A stretch of 11,943 nt of DNA. It comes from Sphingomonadales bacterium (GTDB lineage Bacteria; Pseudomonadota; Alphaproteobacteria; Sphingomonadales; Sphingomonadaceae). The DNA lies in contig JAIVHR010000211.1 of the NCBI GenBank assembly GCA_020200935.1, positions 1-11,943 on the forward strand, in the 5' to 3' direction. Shown piece by piece: positions 1 to 6,237 of this stretch. The position numbers and the translations under genes were made by a program. The notes under the pieces are model-generated. The model was not told where the DNA came from. It made no database searches and saw only the letters and a list, made by a program, of their open reading frames with translations. Positions within the stretch are counted from its first letter, which is position 1. Each line of letters opens with the position of its first letter.

Positions 1-1
1 C

Positions 2-79
2 CGCGACTATGGCGCGCTCGATCCCGAAGGCTATGCCTGGAGCTTCGGCAGCTACGATCCCTCGGCGGACGCGCCGTAG
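2..79 (+). CDS. C-terminal end of a VOC (glyoxalase/bleomycin-resistance-like) family protein, partial
   Basis: Only the last 25 codons are inside the window, ending in TAG at 77-79. They read RDYGALDPEGYAWSFGSYDP followed by SADAP. The core D-P-E-G-x-x-W-S-F-G-x-Y-D-P is the characteristic last strand of many small VOC-superfamily proteins (glyoxalase I-like, PhnB-like), where the Glu of DPEG is usually a metal ligand. The family is well supported by this motif, but substrate and function cannot be told from the tail alone. The stop codon is followed at once by sequence resembling an IS1595-type transposase, so the original downstream flank of this gene has been replaced. The gene starts upstream of the window. 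Confidence 0.7.
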   Translation, partial: RDYGALDPEGYAWSFGSYDPSADAP

Positions 80-337
80 CGGTCAATCGCGTCAATCACA
101 GCATCGCTTTCATGGACGAAGGGGCTTGCCAATCAGGCCGAAAGCTTCTTCTCGGTGGATGTCGGCACCCATTCCCATATCGCTGGCCGCTATCTCAATG
201 CCTGCGCTGGCGAGGCGGCATGGCGCGAGAACCGCCGCCGCGTCGATATCGGCATACAGGCCATGACGGTTGGCGCTGCCGCGATGGCGAGCCAGAACAG
301 CCGTCAGTGGGCGGGATATTGGCAGCGGGCGGCTTAG
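80..337 (+). pseudogene. IS1595-type (ISXO2-like) transposase, 3' remnant with frameshift
   Basis: Translation gives RVNHSIAFMDEGAC in one frame (about 89-130), then NQAESFFS in the next frame, then HIAGRYLNACAGEAAWRENR, RVDIG and WAGYWQRAA to the TAG at 335-337. This order matches the C-terminal third of IS1595/ISXO2-like DDE transposases as I know the family: NHS-x-FMDEGA-x-TNQAESFFSR, then H-x-IAG-x-YL-x-x-YA-x-E-x-x-WRE-x-x-RR, then GYWQR. The frame changes at the GCTTGCCAATCAG stretch (about 126-137), where roughly two bases of a Thr/Cys codon are missing. A few residues after FFS, normally a basic R-x-R-R-A-E segment, are also lost. The catalytic N-terminal two thirds are absent, since the match begins a few bases after the preceding gene's stop. 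It is a dead remnant. I could not identify a terminal inverted repeat, because the downstream gene's stop codon overlaps the remnant's end. Confidence 0.75.
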
Positions 338-648
338 CAGTCCAAGCCCGTCCAAGCCGAGTAAACGGCGGTAAGTTCCTTTGGCTCGCTACCGCCGGCG
401 GAAATCATTTCCCCTACGCGCTTCGCCACCAACCGAATCCGCCCCCAGACTTCGTCAGTGAGACCGTCGTCGATTCGATCGGCGAGCAGCAACAGTATGC
501 TGTGAGCACATATCAATGTGCCGGGCCGCGAAGATTTCTTCGCCGCATCCCGGCATTGGGTCGCTAGGCTGCGCAAGCTTTCTGGAGAGGAAACGTTCTT
601 TAGAGCCGCCGTGAGGTAGCTAGTTTCCGTCGATGAAGGCGCGGGCAT
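334..648 (-). CDS. Small hypothetical protein overlapping the 3' end of pyrE
   Basis: A 104-residue reading frame starts at ATG 646-648, preceded on its own strand by AGGGG about 8 nt upstream. It overlaps the last 29 bases of pyrE, which suggests translational coupling in one transcript. The protein looks mostly helical: a helix around residues 22-40 ([18 protein letters not shown]), a hydrophobic helix around 44-60 ([17 protein letters not shown]), and an amphipathic helix around 63-84 ([20 protein letters not shown]). No signal peptide, catalytic motif or known domain is recognised. The stop (334-336) lies inside the last codons of the IS1595 remnant on the other strand, so the natural C-terminus may have been altered by that junction. 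The frame is open further upstream (to about 738), but that part is antisense-frame to pyrE and has no better start. Function unknown. That it is a gene is inferred from its start signal and position. Confidence 0.5.
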   Translation of the reverse strand: MPAPSSTETSYLTAALKNVSSPESLRSLATQCRDAAKKSSRPGTLICAHSILLLLADRIDDGLTDEVWGRIRLVAKRVGEMISAGGSEPKELTAVYSAWTGLDC

Positions 649-1261
649 GTAGCACACCCCTAAGTTCAACGCCGTGCCCTGCGAGAAGCTTTGACGCCCC
701 TTCGTCACGGTCCACGACACAAGCGGCATAATCAACAATTCCGCCCGCTTCCCGGACGGCTTTAATTGCAGTCAGGATCGAGCCGCCGCTAGTGGCCACA
801 TCATCCACAACGAGAACGTTCCTGCCTCTGAGGCTCTGGTCAGGTCCAAGACCTTCGATCAAGTCTTTGGTGCCGTGCTTTTTGGCGGATTTCCGTACAA
901 AAGTGGCTATGATCGGGCGTTCGTCTACCGAGCTTAGTGCAGCCATTGAGCCAATGATGGGGACGGCCCCCATCTCCAGGCCGCTCACAATTTCAATGTC
1001 TAGCTCTCGCATGATGTCCAAAAACGCCCGCGCGGTGAGTTCGGCTCCTCGGGCATTCATCATAGTCGGCTTCATATTGAAATAGAGATTGCTCTTCTTG
1101 CCTGACGCAAGCGTGAAGTCACCCGTCCGGAACGAGCGCTCCTTGACGAGTGCAAACAGCTCGCTGAGCGGTGGATCGACCTCCATGTCGGTCCAACGCG
1201 GCGCGCAGCATTCTGTGCCCTCGGCCTCAATAGAGGGAGAGGGTCTAAGGACGGTCGCCAT
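620..1261 (-). CDS. pyrE: Orotate phosphoribosyltransferase (accessory-looking copy)
   Basis: This enzyme transfers phosphoribose from PRPP to orotate to give OMP, the fifth step of de novo pyrimidine synthesis, in the cytoplasm. The 213-residue product has the PRPP-binding loop [14 protein letters not shown] (148-161), the lysine/histidine-rich catalytic loop [12 protein letters not shown] (121-132), the [10 protein letters not shown] segment (95-104) and the N-terminal [13 protein letters not shown] strand (49-61), in family order. ATG 1261 was chosen because GGGGGA (1268-1273) lies 6 nt upstream. A TTG at 1282 extends the frame but sits inside a strong hairpin, and Met26 (position 1186) would give the more usual length. 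The first 25 residues have no counterpart in typical PyrE. Base composition looks lower in GC than prs or gltX next door, and the gene sits between mobile-element remnants, so transfer is likely (inference). A second, housekeeping pyrE elsewhere would be expected. Confidence 0.88.
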   Translation of the reverse strand: MATVLRPSPSIEAEGTECCAPRWTDMEVDPPLSELFALVKERSFRTGDFTLASGKKSNLYFNMKPTMMNARGAELTARAFLDIMRELDIEIVSGLEMGAVPIIGSMAALSSVDERPIIATFVRKSAKKHGTKDLIEGLGPDQSLRGRNVLVVDDVATSGGSILTAIKAVREAGGIVDYAACVVDRDEGASKLLAGHGVELRGVLHARAFIDGN

Positions 1262-1275
1262 TGCGAATCCCCCGC

Positions 1276-1317
1276 GAGTCAAGCGCCCGCGCTCGGTTGG
1301 CGCGGGCTTGCGGACTC
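1276..1317 (-). promoter_or_regulatory. Strong hairpin in the pyrE 5' leader
   Basis: The arms GCCCGCGC (1285-1292) and GCGCGGGC (1300-1307) are perfect 8-bp complements around a 7-nt loop. A further 5-bp pair, GAGTC (1276-1280) with GACTC (1313-1317), closes the base across an internal loop. On the pyrE strand the hairpin ends two bases before the GGGGGA ribosome-binding site. If the promoter called at 1320-1349 is right, transcription would start at about its base, so the mRNA would begin with this structure. It could stabilise the 5' end or hinder ribosome loading. No U-run follows, so it does not look like an intrinsic terminator. Confidence 0.55.
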
Positions 1318-1319
1318 AA

Positions 1320-1349
1320 CTTATGAATCAGATTGTCCCGCAAGGTCAA
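1320..1349 (-). promoter_or_regulatory. Candidate pyrE promoter overlapped by a 9-bp inverted repeat
   Basis: Reading the minus strand, TTGACC (1344-1349) is separated by 18 nt from CATAAG (1320-1325), a plausible -35/-10 pair 59 bases or more upstream of the pyrE start. The -35 lies inside a perfect inverted repeat, CCCGCAAGG-CTTGA-CCTTGCGGG on that strand (1337-1359). A factor bound there would compete with RNA polymerase, so an operator is possible. This is inferred from spacing and symmetry only. Confidence 0.4.
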
Positions 1350-1374
1350 GCCTTGCGGGTGGAATAACATTCCA

Positions 1375-1700
1375 GTCGTGGGGGGTACCTAGGCACCGGA
1401 ACTCGTCATTCAAGGACTCGCGCTTGCCCGTCCCGCCAACTTCATTGATCGCGGTGTTTCATGCGGCGCTGGCGCATATCCCGGTCGGTCAAGGGGACTA
1501 GGCGCTTGGTGCGTCCGCTACATAATGCCGGAATTTTGGCGGGCGGGAAAAGATTCTGCTTCAAATGTTGGAAAAGGTCTGTCAGCCTTGGCAAGCGAAT
1601 CGCCTTGCGGCGCCGCCGGCTCTTTGGTTTCGTCGATAGCTGCTCTCCGATCCGCGCGCCGGTCGCGTCGGCCCCGCCGGTGAGATTGCCCGCGACAATC
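1375..1700. other. Stretch with no recognisable gene
   Basis: About 330 bases between the pyrE leader and the IS-end-like repeats. Short frames exist on both strands (for example 1442-1702 minus, 86 codons), but none has a recognisable protein, a good ribosome-binding site or a typical codon pattern. The stretch includes a locally AT-richer segment around 1520-1575. It may be the wreck of a mobile element, given the repeats at 1705-1766, but I see nothing that identifies one. Confidence 0.5.
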
Positions 1701-1704
1701 AACT

Positions 1705-1766
1705 GTCAACCCGGTGCGAACTTAGGAGATCGCAGGGGCGTTTCGCGTCAACCAGGCGGGAACTTA
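1705..1766. repeat. Two direct repeats resembling IS termini
   Basis: GTCAACCCGGTGCGAACTTA (1705-1724) and GTCAACCAGGCGGGAACTTA (1747-1766) match at 17 of 20 positions and are 42 bp apart. Closely spaced ~20-bp imperfect direct repeats near an element's end are a known feature of IS21-family elements, and the first copy is preceded by T, giving TGTCAAC, an end-like sequence. No istA or istB coding remnant is seen beside them, so assignment to an IS family is tentative. Confidence 0.4.
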
Positions 1767-1794
1767 AGCGCTCCGCCGCCCCGGGCGAAAACCC

Positions 1795-1822
1795 GTCATG
1801 CCGGACTTGATCCGGCATCCAG
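1795..1822. repeat. Dispersed palindromic repeat, CTTGA-loop type
   Basis: ATGCCGGA (1798-1805) and TCCGGCAT (1811-1818) are perfect 8-bp arms around the loop CTTGA, flanked by GTC and CCAGGG. The same type with compensated stem bases recurs at 9,891-9,919. A degraded inverted partner (AATCAAGCCGGACATTAC) lies near 1,859-1,876. Such short intergenic hairpins are common in sphingomonad genomes. Confidence 0.7.
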
Positions 1823-1900
1823 GGCCGCAAGCGATGTCGCCCGCGATTTTGAAACCCGAATCAAGCCGGACATTACTTCCTACGACAAGTATCGCCCTTG

Positions 1901-1990
1901 CGTCACCCCGGCGAAGGCCGGGGTCCATCCCGCGTCCGCGCTTGCGCAACCGCCAGATGGGATAGATTCCAGCCTTCGCTGGAATGACGA
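1901..1990. repeat. Pair of inverted dispersed repeats with GAAG-type loops downstream of prs
   Basis: The first hairpin is CCCCGGC-GAAG-GCCGGGG (1906-1923), preceded by CGTCA. The second is ATTCCAGC-CTTC-GCTGGAAT (1966-1985), followed by GACG, and is the reverse complement of the same repeat type with different stem bases. Together they form a head-to-head pair. They lie 70 bases or more past the prs stop, so their transcripts could protect or terminate the prs mRNA, though no U-run is present. Confidence 0.65.
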
Positions 1991-2057
1991 TGTACCTGCC
2001 TGACGGGAATAGTTGTCGACCAAATTCGGGGCGACGCGATCCGACTCGGCGAAAGCC

Positions 2058-2993
2058 CTAATCGAACAGGCTCGAGACCGAGCTTTCGTCGGCGATGCGG
2101 CGGATCGCTTCGGCGAAAAGCGGGGCGATCGTCAGGTGGCGGATCTTTTCGGTCTCGGCGATCGCCTCGTGATTGCCGATCGAATCGGTGATCACCAGCT
2201 CCTTCATCGCCGAGGCGTCGACCCGCGCCACCGCGCCGCCCGAGAGCACGCCATGGGTGCAATAGGCGACGACATTCTCGGCTCCGGCCTCCTTCATAGC
2301 GGCGGCCGCGTTGCACAAAGTGCCGGCCGAATCGACGATATCGTCGACGATGATGCAGAAGCGCTGCTCGACATTGCCGATGATGTTCATGACTTCCGAT
2401 TCGCCGGGCTTCTCGCGGCGCTTGTCGATGATCGCCAGCGGCGCGTTGTCGAGCCGCTTGGCCAGCGAGCGGGCGCGCACCACGCCGCCGACATCGGGCG
2501 AGACGACGGTGACATTGCCGGTCGAGAAGCGCGCCGCGATGTCCGAGGCCATCACCGGCGCGGCATAGAGATTGTCGGTCGGGATATCGAAAAAGCCCTG
2601 GATCTGCCCGGCATGGAGATCCATCGTCAGCACGCGGTTGGCGCCGGCGGTGGTGATCAGGTTGGCGACGAGCTTGGCCGAGATCGGCGTCCGCGGGCCG
2701 GGTTTGCGATCCTGCCGGGCATAGCCGAAATAGGGCAGCACGGCGGTGATCCGCTTGGCCGAGGCGCGCTTGAGCGCATCGACGATGATCAGCAGCTCCA
2801 TCAGATTGTCGTTGGCCGGATAGCTCGTCGACTGGACGACGAAGACATCCTCGCCGCGGACATTTTCGAGTATCTCGACGAAGATCTCCTCGTCGGCGAA
2901 GCGCCGGACATTGGCCTCGGTGATCGGAATCTCGAGATATTGCGAGATCGCATTGGCGAGCGGCAGGTTCGAATTGCCGGCGAGAAGTTTCAT
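2058..2993 (-). CDS. prs: Ribose-phosphate pyrophosphokinase (PRPP synthetase)
   Basis: This cytoplasmic enzyme makes PRPP from ribose 5-phosphate and ATP, feeding purine, pyrimidine, NAD, histidine and tryptophan synthesis. The 311-residue product is full length for the family. Visible landmarks in order are [11 protein letters not shown] (31-41), the ATP-contacting [20 protein letters not shown] (88-107), the signature [20 protein letters not shown] (125-144), the flexible catalytic loop [12 protein letters not shown] (191-202) and the PRPP/ribose-5-phosphate loop [10 protein letters not shown] (216-225). ATG 2993 has AAGGGGAG about 9 nt upstream. The gene is divergent from gltX with about 106 bp between starts. 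No lesion is seen. Its product is the co-substrate of the pyrE enzyme about 800 bp away, but they are separated by repeat-rich DNA and are not an operon. Confidence 0.97.
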   Translation of the reverse strand: MKLLAGNSNLPLANAISQYLEIPITEANVRRFADEEIFVEILENVRGEDVFVVQSTSYPANDNLMELLIIVDALKRASAKRITAVLPYFGYARQDRKPGPRTPISAKLVANLITTAGANRVLTMDLHAGQIQGFFDIPTDNLYAAPVMASDIAARFSTGNVTVVSPDVGGVVRARSLAKRLDNAPLAIIDKRREKPGESEVMNIIGNVEQRFCIIVDDIVDSAGTLCNAAAAMKEAGAENVVAYCTHGVLSGGAVARVDASAMKELVITDSIGNHEAIAETEKIRHLTIAPLFAEAIRRIADESSVSSLFD

Positions 2994-3019
2994 GAATCCG
3001 GGCTCCCCTTGGTGACGCT

Positions 3020-3047
3020 CTTATGACGGCTCGCCGGGCGGGCGCAA
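3020..3047 (-). promoter_or_regulatory. Candidate prs promoter
   Basis: On the minus strand TTGCGC (3042-3047) is followed after 16 nt by CATAAG (3020-3025), with the prs start 27 bases further downstream. The -10 hexamer is identical to the one proposed for pyrE. Inferred from spacing only. Confidence 0.35.
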
Positions 3048-3099
3048 CAGGCTGATCCACGCTTGTTGCCCGTTCGGCTTCGGCCTAGAGGCTTGCGGC

Positions 3100-4431
3100 A
3101 TGTCCGTCACCACCCGTTTCGCCCCCGCGCCGACCGGTCGGCTGCATGTCGGCAATATCCGCACCGCGCTGCATAACTGGCTGCTGGCGCGGGCGCGGGG
3201 CGGGCGGTTCCTGCTGCGCTTCGACGATACCGATGCCGAGCGATCGCGCCAGAGCCATGTCGAGGCGATCCGCGCCGATCTCGACTGGCTCGGGCTCGAC
3301 CGCGACGGCGAAGCGCGCCAGTCCGAACGCTTCGACCATTACGAGGCCGGTTTCGAGGCATTGCGCGAAGCCGGTCGCGTCTATCCTTGCTACGAAACGC
3401 CGCAGGAGCTCGAGCTCAAGCGCAAGGTGCTGCTCGGCCGCGGCAGGCCGCCGGTCTATGACCGCGCCGCGCTCGCGCTGACCGAGCGGCAGATCGCCGA
3501 TTTCGAGCGCGCGGGCCGCACGCCCCATTGGCGCTTCCGGCTCGATCACGATCATCCGATCGCCTGGGACGATCTGATCCGCGGGCCGCAGCATTTTGAC
3601 CCGAATTTGCTGTCCGACCCGGTGATCCGCCGCGAGGACGGCAGCTGGCTCTATATGCTGCCGAGCACGATCGACGATATCGAGATGGGCATCACCCATG
3701 TGCTGCGCGGCGAGGACCACGTCACCAATACCGGGCTGCAGATTCAGATCTTCGAGGCCCTCGGCGAAGCGCCGCCGACCTTCGCGCATGAGGCCTTGCT
3801 CGTCGGCAGCGAGGGGAAATTGTCCAAGCGGCTGGGCTCGCTCGGCGTCGAGGCGTTCCGCGAGGCCGGCATCGAACCGTCGGCGGTGACGTCCTTGCTG
3901 GCGCGGATCGGTACGGCCGACCCGGTCGAGCCCTTCGCCGCGCTCGCTCCGCTGGTCGAGAGCTTCGATCTCGACCGTTTCGGCCGCGCCCCGGCGCGCT
4001 TCGACCGGACCGAGCTCGAAGCGCTCAACGCCAGGATCGTCCACCAGCTGCCCTACGAGGCCGTCGCCGATCGGCTGCCCGCGGGGATCGATGTGGCGGG
4101 CTGGGAGGCGATCCGGCCGAATCTTCGCACGGTCGGCGAAGCGGAGGGTTGGTGGCGCATTGTCGAGGGGCCGGTGGCGCCGCCCAATGTCGATGCCGAA
4201 ATCGCAGCCTATCTCGATATCGCCGCCGCCAGCGCAGAGGCGATCGACTGGAGCGCCGATCCCTGGCACGCGCTGACCGACGCGCTCAAGGCAGAGACCG
4301 GCCGCAAGGGCAAGCCGCTGTTCCTGCCGCTGCGTCAGGCGCTGACCGGCCGCGAATCCGGCCCCGAAATGGCGAAATTGCTGCCGCTGATCGGCAAGGA
4401 CGAGGCGGTGCGGAGACTGCGGCGCAAGTAG
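3100..4431 (+). CDS. gltX: Glutamyl-tRNA synthetase (class I)
   Basis: This enzyme charges tRNA(Glu) with glutamate in the cytoplasm. The 443-residue product begins with FAPAPTGRLHVGNIRTAL, where HVGN (16-19) is the HIGH motif. It continues with RFDDTDAERS (40-49), RGEDHVTNT (203-211) and the KMSKS loop as KLSKRLGS (240-247), then a C-terminal anticodon-binding helical part to residue 443, so it is not the short GluQ form that modifies tRNA(Asp). Many alphaproteobacteria carry two gltX genes, and the length and PSTIDDIEMGITHVLRGED wording suit the shorter type. Which tRNA it prefers cannot be told here, although these bacteria make Gln-tRNA through Glu-tRNA(Gln) and GatCAB. ATG 3100 has AGAGG about 9 nt upstream. 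Intact. Confidence 0.96.
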   Translation: MSVTTRFAPAPTGRLHVGNIRTALHNWLLARARGGRFLLRFDDTDAERSRQSHVEAIRADLDWLGLDRDGEARQSERFDHYEAGFEALREAGRVYPCYETPQELELKRKVLLGRGRPPVYDRAALALTERQIADFERAGRTPHWRFRLDHDHPIAWDDLIRGPQHFDPNLLSDPVIRREDGSWLYMLPSTIDDIEMGITHVLRGEDHVTNTGLQIQIFEALGEAPPTFAHEALLVGSEGKLSKRLGSLGVEAFREAGIEPSAVTSLLARIGTADPVEPFAALAPLVESFDLDRFGRAPARFDRTELEALNARIVHQLPYEAVADRLPAGIDVAGWEAIRPNLRTVGEAEGWWRIVEGPVAPPNVDAEIAAYLDIAAASAEAIDWSADPWHALTDALKAETGRKGKPLFLPLRQALTGRESGPEMAKLLPLIGKDEAVRRLRRK

Positions 4432-4439
4432 ATCATCGT

Positions 4440-4459
4440 GCTCCTGCGAAGGCAGGAGC
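4440..4459. repeat. GAAG-loop palindromic repeat downstream of gltX
   Basis: GCTCCTGC-GAAG-GCAGGAGC is a perfect 8-bp stem with a 4-nt loop, followed by CCAGGG. It starts 9 bases past the gltX stop. It belongs to the same dispersed family as the hairpins at 1,906-1,923 and 1,966-1,985. It may protect the 3' end of the gltX mRNA, but there is no T-run for classic termination. Confidence 0.65.
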
Positions 4460-4597
4460 CCAGGGCCGCAGCGACACGCCCTGCCGCTCTGATCTCCTGC
4501 TTCCGCACGAGCACGGAGCCATTTGCCGGCCGTCTTGCCAAACCCGCACGGTCGAGCAATGAGAGTTGCAACCAACAACCTAACTGGGGGTGCGTTG

Positions 4598-5720
4598 ATG
4601 ACCGTGGGAATCGATCGCCGCCGCTTTCTCGCAAGCCTCGGCGCCGGCGCCGCCATGCTGGCTTCCGGAACCGGCGCCCGCGCTGCCGCGCAAATCTGGA
4701 CGCCGACCGACTGGCCTTCCACCCAGGCCTTCCTCTCGGCCTACCGGATGACCACGCCACTGCCCGGCGCGATGGCCGCGATCGGCCGCGGCACCGAGCC
4801 GCCGGACTATCTGATCAGCGGCGCCAGCGCCTTCGCCGGCGGCCACTCGCTCGGCCCCGACACGATCTGGCGCATCTATTCGATGACCAAGCCGGTCACC
4901 GGCATGGCGGCGATGATTCTCGTCGATGACGGCAGCCTGACGCTCGATCAGGATATCGGTGAGCTGCTGCCCGAATGGGCCTCGCCGCGCGTGCTGACCG
5001 ATCCCGAAAATTCGCTCGACGCCCGCCCGGCGGCCCGACCGATCACCGTGCGCCATCTGCTGACCCATACCGCCGGGCTCGGCTATTCGATAGTGCCGCC
5101 GCGCCCGCTGCAGGCGGCGATCGTCGAGGCGGGGGGGGATGGGTTACGAGGAGTTCCTGCGGCGGCGGATATTCGCGCCGCTGGGCATGAACGACACCTT
5201 CTTCCAGGTTCCCGCCGCCAGGGCCGGCCGGATGACCGACAACCACGCTGTCTACCAGGGCAATGTCATCGTCGTCGATCCCGCCGATTCGATCTATCTC
5301 GATCCGCCGCCGATCGCCTTCGGGGGCGGCGGGCTCGCCTCGAGCGCGCATGATTATGACCGCTTCCTGACGATGCTGCTCGGGCTCGGCGCGATCGGCG
5401 ATGCGCGGATCATGCGCGAGGAGACGGCGCGCCTCGGCATGTCGGACCTGCTGCCCGAGGGGGTCGACAAATCGCGCATGTATGTGCCGTCGGGCTTCGG
5501 TGCGGGCGGCTCGGTGGCGATCACGGGGCAGGATCGCGGCCAGCCCGTCGGCAGCTATGGCTGGGGCGGCGCCGCGGGCACCGCGGCCTGGGTCGATCAT
5601 AGCAACGCGATTCGCGTGTCGGGCTACATCCAGCTCCTCGGGCAGCAGAATAACGATTTCCGGGCCGGTCTGACCAACGCCGTCTATGCCGACCTCGCCT
5701 CGCAGCGGGCCGACGATTAG
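4598..5720 (+). pseudogene. Serine hydrolase of the beta-lactamase/class C esterase family, Tat-exported, internally deleted and frameshifted
   Basis: From ATG 4598 (GGGGG seven nt upstream) the product has a twin-arginine signal (DRRRFLASLGAGAAMLASG, residues 6-24), then the catalytic SxxK as SMTK (95-98), and HLLTHTAGLGYS (153-164). At a run of eight G (5131-5138) the frame shifts. The next frame (from about 5136, ATG 5139) resumes with YEEFLRRRIFAPLGMNDTFF, a GGGGLASSAHDYDRF segment and the late GWGGAAGT motif, ending at TAG 5720. In this family about 55-60 residues lie between those blocks, including the catalytic Y-x-N/S motif (typically in a YS-x-x-x-D stretch). That block is absent here. 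So it is a deletion plus frameshift, not a simple indel. Intact relatives hydrolyse esters or beta-lactams in the periplasm. As written, this copy cannot be active. A sequencing or assembly error at the G-run is a real alternative. Confidence 0.85.
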
Positions 5721-6154
5721 CCCGGCCCTTCGACCCGCTTCGATTCGAGTAGCGCGCGCCAGTCGTCATCGATCGGCGTCGGCTTGCCGTCGCGCAGCCG
5801 GACGAAGACCGTCTCGCATACGGCGATGCGGCGATCCTCCTGAAAGGCCGCTTCGAGCACCCGCCAGCTCGACGAACCGATCGTCCCAATGCCCGCGGTG
5901 ACGAACACCGGCGCCGGATAGAAGCCCTCGGCGAGATAATCGATATGCACCGCCGCCACGAGACCGCGCGCGCCGACCGGCCGCCGCCCGCCCGCCAGCT
6001 CGGTCTGGAATCGGACGCGCGCATCCTCGAAATACCTGGCGATCGCGACATTGTTGAGATGCCCGTTGGTATCGAGATCGCCGTATCGTGTGCCAATCAG
6101 AATCGAGAAGGGATAGTTCGCCGGATCGAGCCGGAATGCATCGGGCTTTGTCAT
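5717..6154 (-). CDS. Acyl-CoA thioesterase-like protein, 4HBT hot-dog fold
   Basis: The 145-residue product contains TRYGDLDTNGHLNNVAIARYFEDAR (22-46), the helix-and-loop signature of YbgC/FadM-type 4-hydroxybenzoyl-CoA thioesterases, with the usual catalytic-region Asp followed by GH-x-NN. The strand HIDYLAEGFYPAPVFV (70-85) and the SSSWRVLEAAFQEDRRIAVCETVFV strands (94-118) complete a single hot-dog domain. Relatives hydrolyse acyl-CoA thioesters, and the natural substrate here is unknown. ATG 6154 is chosen because it starts just before the domain. An upstream in-frame ATG at 6184 adds 10 residues, and neither has a clear ribosome-binding site. The gene converges on the hydrolase pseudogene with a 4-bp overlap of the ends, and is divergent from the MFS gene. 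Confidence 0.85.
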   Translation of the reverse strand: MTKPDAFRLDPANYPFSILIGTRYGDLDTNGHLNNVAIARYFEDARVRFQTELAGGRRPVGARGLVAAVHIDYLAEGFYPAPVFVTAGIGTIGSSSWRVLEAAFQEDRRIAVCETVFVRLRDGKPTPIDDDWRALLESKRVEGPG

Positions 6155-6237
6155 TCGCCGGTCATTCCATATCACGCCGGGCACCGCCAGACCCGCCGCG
6201 CTTGCGTCGCCGCCCGGCGACCCATAAGCGCCGGATC

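Noticed and set aside
1276..1374. Retron-like noncoding RNA before pyrE
   Set aside because: There is no reverse transcriptase gene in the window and no msr/msd-like a1/a2 pairing was found, only local hairpins.
1442..1709. Short frames on both strands between pyrE and the direct repeats
   Set aside because: No start signal, no recognisable protein, basic and low-complexity translations. Kept only as a gene-free stretch.
2013..3026. 337-codon plus-strand frame over prs
   Set aside because: It is antisense to prs, which is full length with all family motifs.
3085..4722. 545-codon open frame on the minus strand
   Set aside because: It is antisense to the well-supported gltX, rich in Arg, Gly and Asp in the way GC-rich shadow frames are, and has no recognisable domain.
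5131..5139. Programmed ribosomal frameshift in the serine hydrolase
   Set aside because: A frameshift would not restore the missing catalytic Tyr block. The same holds for ribD and ribBX, where essential core segments are absent.
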